From: an uncultured Blautia sp.
Lineage (GTDB): Bacteria > Bacillota > Clostridia > Lachnospirales > Lachnospiraceae
Direction of reading: 5' to 3'
DNA: 23,799 bases
Assembly: GCA_902476765.1 (NCBI GenBank)
Contig: CABSEJ010000028.1
Location: forward strand, 1-23,799
The notes beneath the pieces are model-generated. The model did no database searches. It saw nothing but the letters and a program-made list of their open reading frames with translations, and had not been told where the DNA came from. A program made the translations under genes and the position numbers. Positions 5,707 through 13,416 of this stretch are shown piece after piece. Positions within the stretch are counted from its first letter, which is position 1. Each line of letters starts with the position of its first letter.

Positions 5707-7380
5707 CTATTTATGCTTGCCGCAGCAATGCTTATACTTCTTGCCGCTTCCACAGGGGCAGGGGTCATTGGGATAAATCTTCTTTCCTGTAGGAAAAGAT
5801 ACCAGATTTCCCTCTTCCGGGGCTTGAGCCTGGCTCCAGGCTTGATTAGCCATTACATTTCCGGCTTTTAACAGTTTCTGGTTTTCTGCTCTCTCTATCT
5901 CATCAGGGGTAAATCCTAAATCCTGCCAGGTTCTTATATGCCTCCGTATATGCCGGATTTCCTTTTCCAGCCCTTTTCTCAGGTAATTTTTTCCTTTCTT
6001 GCCTGATAAGATTATATCTACAATTTCCCCGTTGCTATAATTGTCCCGAATCATTTCTACCAATAAATAGAATTCCATTAGGGCCTGCCCGTAATCGTCC
6101 CCCATCTTATCCACCAGAAAGTCTATCAAGGAGCGGGTATTTTCGTCAAGCTCCTGACATTCCATTCTGCCATAAGACAAAAACTCTTCTTTTGATTCAG
6201 GAATATACATCTGGTGCTTATCTTGATAGGCCATCATGGACTTATGGGCCTCCAACTGCCCCAGGCGCACATCCATCAGGCAGCCATCCTTTACCATCAT
6301 TTCCTCATTGGAGTTTGCTGCCTGGGCGAATTCCTCCTCTTTCACGGAAGATTTTTCATATTTTTTATAAATCTTTACCAGATTTTTTAAAGCAATAAGT
6401 CCATACAGATATATTGCTGACCTGCAGTAATCCATAAGCTCCCATTTTCTTTTCATGGCCTGCTTCATATTTTTGCCATAAAGCTTTTTAAACTTTTTCT
6501 CTACATCTTTCGGTACAATCACCAGTCCATCTTCCGTATATCCACAGTAAAAAGAAAAGAGTCTGGAAATGGAAACCATATTTTCATCCAGATAGATTTC
6601 CTCATCCATAGCCTCCTGAAAAATACCCAGTTCCTCCTTCTCAGTGTCCATCAAAACCTGTGTCATATGAGCATCATCTAAAAGCTGATTTACCAGCCTT
6701 TCAATCATCTCCCCTTTTTTCAGTCTTCCATATCCTGTGAATCCGTTATCCCGGGCAATGGTGGCCAGATTATCCTTTGTATATTGCTCAAAAATATTTT
6801 TTAAAAAAGTTTCTTCCTTAGGCAGAGATATTATCTTGGTTTCTTCAAAAAAGGAGGATTCTCCTTCTTCTTCCCAATACATATCTTCGTCCTCTTCCTG
6901 GAATTCCGGGAAAACCATCTGTTTTTCCAAGTACAGATTGGCAGCTTCCATATCAAAAGCTTCTGCCTGGTCTATAACTTCATAAAAACCCCAAATTCCT
7001 CCGCAGTCCTCTATCATGTTAGGCCCTTTGTATTTCAGGACCTTAGGAAAGCGGCTGTCATAGTCTACAACCTTTTCCACTAAAATTTCATGCTTCCAAT
7101 CGTCGCCAAAATCATAAACATATTCTATCTTTGCTTTTTCCCGAAACCACTCATCAATAGCCTTTCCTTCTGCGTCCTCCTCTACAAAATCTGAATCCGG
7201 AGAAAAATACCGGTTCTCTTTTGGAATCCTAAATCCGTACAGATGACTATGCGTCCATCCAAACAGATACTGGATAATTTCATCCAGATTTCCAAAGCTG
7301 AGCTTTTCCGGCACAATAACTCTTCTCCAAATAGGGGGTGAGCTTCCCTTTATGGTTATTTTAAGCTGGTATCCTCTCAT
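5707..7380 (-). CDS. pRiA4b ORF-3-like / Rho-N-like / SEC-C multidomain protein
   Basis: This 557-residue cytoplasmic protein has an unknown overall function. Residues 1-150 match the plasmid pRiA4b ORF-3-like domain: PPIWRRVIVP near the start, then LDEIIQYLFGW and YDFGDDWKHEI. An acidic linker (161-180) leads to a Rho-N/SAP-like helical segment near 195-235 (TKDNLATIARDNGFTG). The middle (about 240-500) is helical and unrecognised. The last 22 residues are a zinc-binding SEC-C motif, with C541, C543, C552 and C553 in CPCGSGKKYKHCC, as at the end of SecA, where it binds zinc and contacts SecB or nucleic acid. Start: AAAGGAG sits ten bases before the ATG. It appears monocistronic, with its own promoter (7436-7464). 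Nucleic-acid or ribosome association is only inferred. Confidence 0.85.
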   Translation of the reverse strand: MRGYQLKITIKGSSPPIWRRVIVPEKLSFGNLDEIIQYLFGWTHSHLYGFRIPKENRYFSPDSDFVEEDAEGKAIDEWFREKAKIEYVYDFGDDWKHEILVEKVVDYDSRFPKVLKYKGPNMIEDCGGIWGFYEVIDQAEAFDMEAANLYLEKQMVFPEFQEEDEDMYWEEEGESSFFEETKIISLPKEETFLKNIFEQYTKDNLATIARDNGFTGYGRLKKGEMIERLVNQLLDDAHMTQVLMDTEKEELGIFQEAMDEEIYLDENMVSISRLFSFYCGYTEDGLVIVPKDVEKKFKKLYGKNMKQAMKRKWELMDYCRSAIYLYGLIALKNLVKIYKKYEKSSVKEEEFAQAANSNEEMMVKDGCLMDVRLGQLEAHKSMMAYQDKHQMYIPESKEEFLSYGRMECQELDENTRSLIDFLVDKMGDDYGQALMEFYLLVEMIRDNYSNGEIVDIILSGKKGKNYLRKGLEKEIRHIRRHIRTWQDLGFTPDEIERAENQKLLKAGNVMANQAWSQAQAPEEGNLVSFPTGKKIYPNDPCPCGSGKKYKHCCGKHK

Positions 7381-7435
7381 ATGTTAAATTCTCCTTTGCG
7401 GCTTCCTTCCTATTATCAGAAAGTATTCTATTTGT

Positions 7436-7464
7436 ATTATAACTTTGCCGGAGACCATATGCAA
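7436..7464 (-). promoter_or_regulatory. Sigma-A promoter of the SEC-C gene
   Basis: On the minus strand TTGCAT (7459-7464) is followed after 17 bases by TATAAT (7436-7441). The start point would fall near 7429, giving a leader of about 50 bases before the ATG at 7380. Confidence 0.6.
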
Positions 7465-7469
7465 GAATC

Positions 7470-7490
7470 AAAAAAAAAGAGGAGCTCCCC
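7470..7490 (-). terminator. Weak terminator downstream of the MerR-family gene
   Basis: Read on the minus strand, a short GGGG-AGCT-CCTC hairpin (7479-7490) is followed by nine T's (7470-7478). The stem is only four pairs, but the long T-tract and its position 26 bases after the regulator's stop support termination here. Confidence 0.4.
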
Positions 7491-7515
7491 AATGTGCCTT
7501 TGCCTGCCCTTTTCC

Positions 7516-8283
7516 TTATTCTTTATCCACCCAGTACACAATAGCTGCTTCTAAAAAGGCAGCGCAGCCTGCCACCTTCCTGTCGTAATATATCCGGAAT
7601 CGCTCATCACTGATGTAGGTATTGGCAATGGCCTTATGGGCTTCTGCCCGGTACACCTTCCAGGTTCTGGACAGCCATTCCTTGTGCAGTCTTACAATTC
7701 TACGACCCCATTCTCCCTGTGGGTCCCTGCCTTGTGTAACTGCTTCTTCCAGCATAGTACGGATTTCCTCGCCCAGATTCTGGAATCTTTCATATTCTTC
7801 CTCGGTCATATTTAGTATTTTTTTATTAACTGCTTCCATGGCCTCATCTCCATACTTATCCCGCACTTCTTTTCCATACCGTCTTTCATTTTCCTCAGCC
7901 ATCTGCTGCTTAAACACTTCAAACTTCTCCCCTGTACTCATTTCACATTCTCCTTTCATTGCAGAAATCGTTCTTTTTACAGTTCTGATTAGGGCCTGAA
8001 TTCTCTTCTCCTGTTTTTCCAGCTCATGGAGATGGTCCTCCATAGCCTCCATTACCTGGAAATTTCTGTCATAAAGAATTTTTCGAATTTCTTCTAAACC
8101 AAAACCTCGCTCCCGGTAAAACAGGATTTGCTGCAGCAGCTCCATTTCCTTTTCACCATAAAAACGATACCCGGCCAGGTTTGTTGCGCAGGGCTTTAAC
8201 AGCCCGATTTCATGGTAATACCGCAGAGTTCGTGTACTGACTCCTGCTATTTTTGCTGCTTCTGTAATGCTATACGCTTCCAT
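7516..8283 (-). CDS. MerR-family regulator with TipAS-like drug-binding domain
   Basis: This 255-residue transcription factor matches the TipA length and layout. The N-terminal winged helix-turn-helix (1-70) contains TEAAKIAGVSTRTLRYYHEIGLL and the wing AGYRFYGEKEM. Residues about 75-115 form the dimerisation coiled coil. The C-terminal TipAS domain carries YGDEAMEAVN and ends with ISDERFRIYYDRKVAGCAAFL, the conserved part that in Streptomyces TipAL/TipAS folds around thiopeptide antibiotics. The protein should bind a promoter with a long spacer and activate it when a ligand is bound. The target is not obvious: no efflux gene is adjacent. A small dyad CCCT-N10-AGGG (8323-8340) around TATAAT lies 40 bases upstream and could be its own operator, which is weak evidence. 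GGGAGGTGG precedes the ATG. Confidence 0.9.
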   Translation of the reverse strand: MEAYSITEAAKIAGVSTRTLRYYHEIGLLKPCATNLAGYRFYGEKEMELLQQILFYRERGFGLEEIRKILYDRNFQVMEAMEDHLHELEKQEKRIQALIRTVKRTISAMKGECEMSTGEKFEVFKQQMAEENERRYGKEVRDKYGDEAMEAVNKKILNMTEEEYERFQNLGEEIRTMLEEAVTQGRDPQGEWGRRIVRLHKEWLSRTWKVYRAEAHKAIANTYISDERFRIYYDRKVAGCAAFLEAAIVYWVDKE

Positions 8284-8405
8284 ATTCCACCTCCCGCTGT
8301 TGTCATATACATCCCCGTTTTGCCCTTCGTATAATGAGGGTAAGCTGAAAAAGCATACATACCTTTCCTATCATTGGAATTGCCGATTAGGTACTTTCAG
8401 CCCAT

Positions 8406-8458
8406 GAGAAAAAATGGCCCAGGGACCTGGGTTTTCTTTCACTTCCCGTCCCTGAGCC
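8406..8458 (-). terminator. Rho-independent terminator of the histidine phosphatase gene
   Basis: Bases 8416-8426 pair with 8448-8458 over eleven positions with one mismatch (core CAGGGAC with GTCCCTG). On the minus strand the hairpin is followed by ATTTTTTCTC (8406-8415). The loop contains a second small palindrome. It ends the transcript 95 bases after the phosphatase stop and separates it from the MerR gene. The rest of 8284-8553 shows no gene. Confidence 0.65.
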
Positions 8459-8553
8459 TAACTATATCCCTTTACGCAGCGGCAAGGTCAAGAGATTTTC
8501 TTTCTTTTCTATCCAGCCTGCTCTCCCCTTACCTAAAAAAAGCCCCCGTTCCA

Positions 8554-9282
8554 TCAATCATGCCGTTCCTGACTGTCAAAGGTCTCACAAAATCTGGCAG
8601 CAAAAGCCGGTTCCTCTCCTTTTACATATAAATGAGACAAATCTCCATAGGAACGCATACGGAAAAGGGCGATGCCCTCTCTCCTCTCCTCTGTAATAAG
8701 GGTTGTGACAGAGGTAGGGGCTCCGCAGAAATTGTGCCAAAGTACCATAGGAGAAACCTGGAAAAGATGGCTCAAAAGCACACATCCCAGGCCAAAATGA
8801 CAGAAGAACACCAAGGTATCCTTATTGGCTTTTTCCACCCGGTACAAGCGCCCATCTCTCACATAACCATGTTCCGCTAAGAGCCGGTCAAAATTCTGAA
8901 TCACCCAGTCATACTCCTTTTTCACCCCTGCCTCCCGGAATGCTTCACAGTCAAACCACTGGTCGTAGCGATAGAATTTTTCCTCCTTTGTCCAGTCCTG
9001 CGGCAGCCAATCCCAGGAAATCATCCTCCGGTCTGCCACATCCGGTCTGTGAATCCTGGGTGCAAACTCCCTCAGCCACTCACAAGTAACCGCCTCTCGT
9101 TTCAATTTTTCCAGGGTAAAGGAAGCCGTATCTTTCGCTCGTCCCAGCGGTGATACATAAAACTCCTTTACATCCAGGTTTACTAACATTTCGGAAAGAT
9201 ATTCCGCTTCTTTCCAGCCTTTTTCTGTAAGGGAATCTATGGTATAATCCGGGTCTCCGTGTCTGATAATCAATAATTTCAT
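8554..9282 (-). CDS. Histidine phosphatase superfamily protein (phosphoglycerate mutase-like)
   Basis: This 242-residue cytosolic protein of the branch-1 histidine phosphatase fold is probably a phosphatase of small phosphorylated metabolites, with substrate not predictable. The catalytic motif LLIIRHGDPDY places the phospho-accepting H8 in RHG. Other core residues are R48 in SPLGRAKDTA, the acid near E72 in EWLREFAPRIH, and the second catalytic H162 in FFCHFGLG. The family-typical length is about 200-240; the extra central segment (80-120) rich in Trp is common in clostridial homologues. AAGGAG precedes the ATG at 9282. It follows the isomerase gene by 83 bases on the same strand, and no terminator is seen between them, so read-through from the tetritol operon is possible. 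A weak TATTCA-N17-TATACT pair (9330-9358) suggests its own promoter. Confidence 0.88.
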   Translation of the reverse strand: MKLLIIRHGDPDYTIDSLTEKGWKEAEYLSEMLVNLDVKEFYVSPLGRAKDTASFTLEKLKREAVTCEWLREFAPRIHRPDVADRRMISWDWLPQDWTKEEKFYRYDQWFDCEAFREAGVKKEYDWVIQNFDRLLAEHGYVRDGRLYRVEKANKDTLVFFCHFGLGCVLLSHLFQVSPMVLWHNFCGAPTSVTTLITEERREGIALFRMRSYGDLSHLYVKGEEPAFAARFCETFDSQERHD

Positions 9283-9365
9283 TTTGAACTCCTTTTAAAT
9301 CTATTATCCATTTTGTTTCTATCCAGATTAGTATACCATCTTCCCTTGAACTTGAATAGTAATCT

Positions 9366-9821
9366 TCATCTGCCGAAAGCTTTTTCTAGTTCACAAATTC
9401 TTTTCACCTTTTCGGCTGAACCCCCTCCTGCAAATTCACTATTCAGCCATATTTCTACAATGCACTTTGCAAGCTCAGGTCCTATCACTCTTTCTCCCAT
9501 ACACAAAATCTGAGCATCGTTGCTTTTCCTGGACCGTTCTGCTGAATATACATCATGGCAGACAGCAGCTCTTATCCCCTCTACTTTATTAGCGCAAATC
9601 GCCATACCGATACCTGTTCCGCATAAAAGAATCCCTCTGTCAAAGTTCGTATCTTTCACTTCCATGGCAGCCTGGTGGGCAATATCAGGATATAAGACCT
9701 TTTTTCCAGAAAAAGTGCCAATATCTTTTAATTCTATATCCGGATGATATTCTTTTATGTATTCTATAACCGTCTGTTTTAAATTGCAGGCAGCTTCATC
9801 GCATCCCACTACTATTCGCAT
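9366..9821 (-). CDS. RpiB/LacAB-family isomerase, probable D-erythrulose 4-phosphate isomerase (DerI/EryI type)
   Basis: This 151-residue sugar-phosphate isomerase has the catalytic Cys in LLCGTGIGMA (C67) and the phosphate-binding GCD start. Two RpiB residues differ. The His after Asp in GCDH is E9 here, and the ring-opening His (H99 in E. coli) is S100 in RSRKSNDAQ. Brucella EryI and mycobacterial DerI, as I recall them, share this Ser version (SAER...SNNAQ). They interconvert D-erythrulose 4-phosphate and D-erythrose 4-phosphate. The start at 9821 follows GGAGGAG; an upstream in-frame ATG at 9896 adds 25 residues inside dhaL and is unlikely. One base separates it from the kinase subunit gene, so translation is coupled. 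Ribose-5-phosphate isomerase or another C4/C5 isomerase cannot be excluded. Confidence 0.85.
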   Translation of the reverse strand: MRIVVGCDEAACNLKQTVIEYIKEYHPDIELKDIGTFSGKKVLYPDIAHQAAMEVKDTNFDRGILLCGTGIGMAICANKVEGIRAAVCHDVYSAERSRKSNDAQILCMGERVIGPELAKCIVEIWLNSEFAGGGSAEKVKRICELEKAFGR

Positions 9822-9822
9822 A

Positions 9823-10467
9823 CTACTCCTCCATAATTTGTAAAATCCCTTCTGCCATAGCCTGAAGTAAAACATTACAGGAAACCGCACCTGCATCTAA
9901 AACACCGCAGCTTCTTTTCCCAAGCCTGCTGGAACGTCCGTATCTGGCCTGTAAATCCCTGGTAGATTCTTTTCCTTGTTCTGCTTTCTCCTGCATGCTT
10001 TTCAATCCTTCCTCCAGGGTCTTTTCTTGCCGTACAGCCTCTTTCAGCGCCTGCACAGCCGGATATAAAGTATCTATCAGTGTTTTGTCTCCCGGCTCTG
10101 CCTCTATAATATCCTTAAGCCCTGTGTACCCTTGCTGGCAAATCTCTGCGAATTCACCCAATCCTATCACGCCTTTATCTTCAGCCGCCTCCCCCATTTC
10201 CATAAATACAGTTCCGTATATAGGTCCCATAGAGCCGCCTATTTCTTCTAACAAAATACCGCCAAGACTAAGCAGACATTGAGAAAAGCTCATGGTCTGG
10301 TTCCCGTACCTTTTCTCATACAGAGTAAAGCCTTTATTCATATTCATTCCATGGTCCCCGTCACCAATCAATCCGTCAATCTCTCCCAGCAGGTCTTTAT
10401 TCTCCTGGATAGCTTTCACCATGCCCAGAACTATCGTATATCCCTTTTCATTTCTAAAATACTGCAT
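9823..10467 (-). CDS. dhaL: DhaL-type kinase subunit (nucleotide-binding), probable erythrulose kinase
   Basis: This 214-residue all-helical DhaL-fold subunit holds ADP/ATP and magnesium for a dihydroxyacetone-type kinase. The magnesium-binding acidic triad is visible in IDGLIGDGDHG (D31, D36, D38), and the nucleotide loop reads GGSMGPIYGT; a second glycine-rich stretch is GVLDAGAVS. It sits eight bases after dhaK and one base before the isomerase gene. No DhaM (PTS phosphodonor) gene is in the window. The pair could use ATP directly, as described for the erythrulose kinases of tetritol pathways, or borrow a DhaM encoded elsewhere. Length equals that of E. coli DhaL. The fold is certain; the substrate of the complex is inferred from neighbours. 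Confidence 0.88.
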   Translation of the reverse strand: MQYFRNEKGYTIVLGMVKAIQENKDLLGEIDGLIGDGDHGMNMNKGFTLYEKRYGNQTMSFSQCLLSLGGILLEEIGGSMGPIYGTVFMEMGEAAEDKGVIGLGEFAEICQQGYTGLKDIIEAEPGDKTLIDTLYPAVQALKEAVRQEKTLEEGLKSMQEKAEQGKESTRDLQARYGRSSRLGKRSCGVLDAGAVSCNVLLQAMAEGILQIMEE

Positions 10468-10475
10468 TTTATCTC

Positions 10476-11471
10476 CTATCTCTGCTTTAACCCCATACTG
10501 TAAGCCGGCATATCAATTAAAGTTTTTAACTCCTCGTCAACCTTTAACATAGTCAGAGATGCTCCCATCATATCTAAAGAAGTAAAGTAATTTCCCACAT
10601 AGCTCCTGTAAATATGTATACCGGCTTTCTGTAATATTTTTTCCACTTCGCCAAATAAAACATAAAGCTCCATTACCGGAGTAGCACCAAGACCGGATAC
10701 AAGAACAACTGTTTCTTCCCCATCCTGATACGGATAATCCCGCAATATAATATCTGTCATTCGCTTAGCCATATCTGCTGCCCTCTCTAAAGGCACAGTT
10801 TCTATTCCCGGCTCTCCATGATGCCCGATTCCTACCTCCATAGTTCCTTCCTGGATTTGGAAATTAGGATGTCCTACTGCCGGCAGAGTACAGGGTGTCA
10901 ATCCGATTCCCACGCTCCTGGTCCGCTCCATAGTCTTTTCTGCTACCTGAATAACCTGGTCAAGGTTACCCCCTAAAGAAGCTTTCGCACCTGCCGTTTT
11001 CCACATAAGGATTTCTCCTGCCACGCCTCTCCGTTTTTCCCTTTGGGTATTGGGTGCAGAAGCCGCATCGTCATTGGCCGCTATGGTTTTTACTTCAATG
11101 CCTTCCTTTTTTGCCATTTTAACCGCCATCTTTACGTTCATATTATCCCCGGAATAATTTCCGTATAGGCATGCCACTCCTTTTCCCCTGTCTGCTGCTC
11201 GAAAGGCGTCTAAAAATGCTGCCGCTGTAGGTGAAGAGCAAATTTCTCCCACTGCTGCTGCATCACAAAGATTTTCTCCCACATAGCCAATAAACGCCGG
11301 CTTATGTCCGGAACCACCTCCTGTAACAATCCCTACTTTATCAGGAAGGCAGAATTTTGATTTTATTACTCTGGGATTTTGGGTTTCCTCTACAATATCA
11401 GAATGTGTCTTTATAAATCCTTTCAGCATTTCATCTACAATATCATCCGGATGATTTAAAATTCTCTGCAT
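10476..11471 (-). CDS. dhaK: DhaK-type kinase subunit (ketose-binding), probable D/L-erythrulose kinase
   Basis: This 331-residue subunit binds the ketose substrate covalently through a His as a hemiaminal. H56 (in GGGSGHKP), S80, D109 (in GNYSGD) and H218 (in GHHGEPGIE) align with the E. coli DhaK substrate residues, even in number. Two neighbours differ from E. coli as I remember it: K57 replaces Glu in GSGHEP, and H217 replaces Ile in GIHGEPG. The protein is also shorter than E. coli DhaK (356). The chemistry should be phosphorylation of the terminal hydroxyl of a short ketose. Dihydroxyacetone is possible, but the adjacent tetritol dehydrogenase and DerI-like isomerase point to erythrulose. 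It is separated from eltD by ten bases. GGAGGAG precedes the ATG. Confidence 0.88.
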   Translation of the reverse strand: MQRILNHPDDIVDEMLKGFIKTHSDIVEETQNPRVIKSKFCLPDKVGIVTGGGSGHKPAFIGYVGENLCDAAAVGEICSSPTAAAFLDAFRAADRGKGVACLYGNYSGDNMNVKMAVKMAKKEGIEVKTIAANDDAASAPNTQREKRRGVAGEILMWKTAGAKASLGGNLDQVIQVAEKTMERTRSVGIGLTPCTLPAVGHPNFQIQEGTMEVGIGHHGEPGIETVPLERAADMAKRMTDIILRDYPYQDGEETVVLVSGLGATPVMELYVLFGEVEKILQKAGIHIYRSYVGNYFTSLDMMGASLTMLKVDEELKTLIDMPAYSMGLKQR

Positions 11472-11481
11472 GTTTCTCCTC

Positions 11482-12561
11482 CTATGGTTGCAGCACCACT
11501 TTTAAGGCTCCCTTTTCTCCTGTTGCCGCCAAACGAAATCCTTCTTCCCAATTATCCAACGGCAGCATAACATTAGCTACGCCTTCTGTAGGTAATTTTC
11601 CGTTTTCAATCCATCGTATGACTGTATCATAACAAAAAGGACTTAAATGAGAACCGTACAGATTCAGTTCTTTTCTGTCGCTGATAATACTCCAATCTAC
11701 TTTGACCAGCTCTCCAAAAACACTGAACTCCACAAAGGTTCCCATTTTCCGAATGGCCTCCAGCCCTTGCTGTACACTGGAGGGATGTCCTGTTGCCTCT
11801 ATATAAATATCGCATCCATAACCGTCTGTCAGTTCTTTTATAATCTTTACTGCATCGCACTTACTGGGATTCAAAACCATGTCCGCCCCGAATTTCTTTG
11901 CTTTTTTCAGACGCTCGTCATTTAAATCCAATACAATAAAAAGTGCAGGATTGTGCTGCCGGATTGCACCAACCATTCCAAGGCCCAATGTCCCGGCGCC
12001 CGAAAGAACCACCACATCCGTAACACCGATACCGGCTCTTTCCACGCAATGAAAAGCACAGGCGTAGGGTTCTGTTAAGATAGCCTTCTCAATAGGCATT
12101 TCTTCCGGTATTTTATAGTTAATGGATTCCTTAGTAAGTTTCACATATTCTGCCATTCCTCCGTTTACATTATACTGAAATCCATATAGGTCGTGCTTTT
12201 CGCACATCCAATGCTTACCCTGCCTGCAAAAACGGCATTTCCCGCAGGGTACAATCTGCTCCGGACATATGCGGTCTCCTAGTTTCCATTGTCCTTCTAC
12301 ATTTTTACCAATTTCAACAATTTTCCCCACAAACTCATGTCCCGGTATCATAGGAGCCTTAATATAAGGCGGATTTCCGTCGCCTCCCCAAAAACTGGGA
12401 GCTCCTTTATAAGCTTTCACATCCCCCGCACAGATTCCGCAAGCCTCTACTTTTAAGATAATTTCTCCTTCACCCGCTTTAGGTGTATCCACCCACTCCA
12501 GTCTGTAGTCTCCCGGGCTATAAGCCACAACTGCCCGCATTTTTTCAGGTAATTCTCCCAT
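11482..12561 (-). CDS. Zinc alcohol dehydrogenase, probable erythritol/L-threitol dehydrogenase
   Basis: This 359-residue medium-chain dehydrogenase would oxidise a polyol to a ketose with NAD+. Catalytic zinc ligands are C44 (CGICAGD), H75 (IPGHEF) and probably E164 (LTEPYACAFH). Structural zinc is held by C106, C109, C112 and C120 (CX2CX2CX7C). The Rossmann motif is SGAGTLGLG, near 187-195. Segments such as APSFWGG, CEKHDLYGFQ and VDWSIISDRKELNLYGSHL strongly recall the characterised mycobacterial erythritol/L-threitol dehydrogenase (EltD), which makes erythrulose. This is recognition from memory, not an alignment. It lies between the permease genes (15 bases) and dhaK (10 bases). Sorbitol, xylitol or threonine dehydrogenase are alternatives within the family. 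Confidence 0.85.
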   Translation of the reverse strand: MGELPEKMRAVVAYSPGDYRLEWVDTPKAGEGEIILKVEACGICAGDVKAYKGAPSFWGGDGNPPYIKAPMIPGHEFVGKIVEIGKNVEGQWKLGDRICPEQIVPCGKCRFCRQGKHWMCEKHDLYGFQYNVNGGMAEYVKLTKESINYKIPEEMPIEKAILTEPYACAFHCVERAGIGVTDVVVLSGAGTLGLGMVGAIRQHNPALFIVLDLNDERLKKAKKFGADMVLNPSKCDAVKIIKELTDGYGCDIYIEATGHPSSVQQGLEAIRKMGTFVEFSVFGELVKVDWSIISDRKELNLYGSHLSPFCYDTVIRWIENGKLPTEGVANVMLPLDNWEEGFRLAATGEKGALKVVLQP

Positions 12562-12576
12562 CTGTCTTCCTCCTCT

Positions 12577-13416
12577 CTAAGATTTCAATGCACCTTCGGT
12601 TAATCCTGCTATAATCCATTTCTGCATTACCAGATAAAGAACTAAAATAGGAATTATAGTAAGAACAAAGGATGCAAAGGCTAAATTATAATCAAATGTA
12701 TATTGGGATTTATAGTTAAACTGAAACAAGGGTACTGTCCAGTTATCGTTATCTCTGTTAAGAACTAAAAGCGGCAGCTGAAAATCATTCCATATCCAAA
12801 GGGCATTGACAATAGTTACCGTAGCAGTCATAGGCTTTGTCAGCGGCAGCACCACGGACAGATAGCATCTAAGGGTACTGCAGCCGTCCACATAAGCAGC
12901 CTGCTCTAATTCCAGAGGAATGCTTTTAAAAAAACCTACATATAGAAATACCGATTGAATCAAACCAAAAGAAACCGTAACCAGCATCAATCCCGGCAAA
13001 TTAAGCATATCCAGCTTTGCCAGCATTTTCGTCATTGGAACCATAATAATCTGGAACGGAATAAAGATTCCCGATACAATATAAAAATATAAAAACTTAT
13101 AATATTTTTTCTCTGCTTGTCTGGAAATCCCATAAGAGGCCATAGGGGCTATAATCAGAATCAGAACAACACATATCACCACATTGATGAGTGAATTAAA
13201 GGTATATCTGAAAAATTTTGTATTCTCAATAACCTCTTGAAAATTCCCCCAATAAAGAGACTCCGGCAATGTAAAAAAACTTTTTGAAGATTCCTGCTGA
13301 GTTTTAAAGGCTGTCACAAATGTAATATACATAGGAAACAAAATCATTAAGGAACCGATTCCAAGAATTATGTAGCTGACCAATTTTCCCCCGTATTTTT
13401 TTATGCTTCCTGTCAT
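12577..13416 (-). CDS. CUT1 ABC sugar permease, MalG type
   Basis: This 279-residue integral membrane permease has six predicted hydrophobic segments. The cytoplasmic EAA loop reads EQAAYVDGCSTLRCYLSVVLPLTKP and would dock the ATPase. The C-terminus (WIIAGLTEGALKS) is the usual MalG/LacG-type ending. Together with the MalF-type partner it forms the channel of a carbohydrate importer specific for oligosaccharides, glycosides or polyols. Its ATG overlaps the stop of the upstream permease gene by four bases (13413-13416), so the two subunits are translated together. No ATPase gene is present in the operon; in Firmicutes a shared MsiK/MalK-type ATPase commonly serves many CUT1 importers. Confidence 0.93.
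   Translation of the reverse strand: MTGSIKKYGGKLVSYIILGIGSLMILFPMYITFVTAFKTQQESSKSFFTLPESLYWGNFQEVIENTKFFRYTFNSLINVVICVVLILIIAPMASYGISRQAEKKYYKFLYFYIVSGIFIPFQIIMVPMTKMLAKLDMLNLPGLMLVTVSFGLIQSVFLYVGFFKSIPLELEQAAYVDGCSTLRCYLSVVLPLTKPMTATVTIVNALWIWNDFQLPLLVLNRDNDNWTVPLFQFNYKSQYTFDYNLAFASFVLTIIPILVLYLVMQKWIIAGLTEGALKS

Noticed and set aside
9822..9896. Longer start for the RpiB-like isomerase at 9896.
   Set aside because: It would extend into dhaL by 25 residues with no family counterpart; the ATG at 9821 has GGAGGAG at proper spacing.
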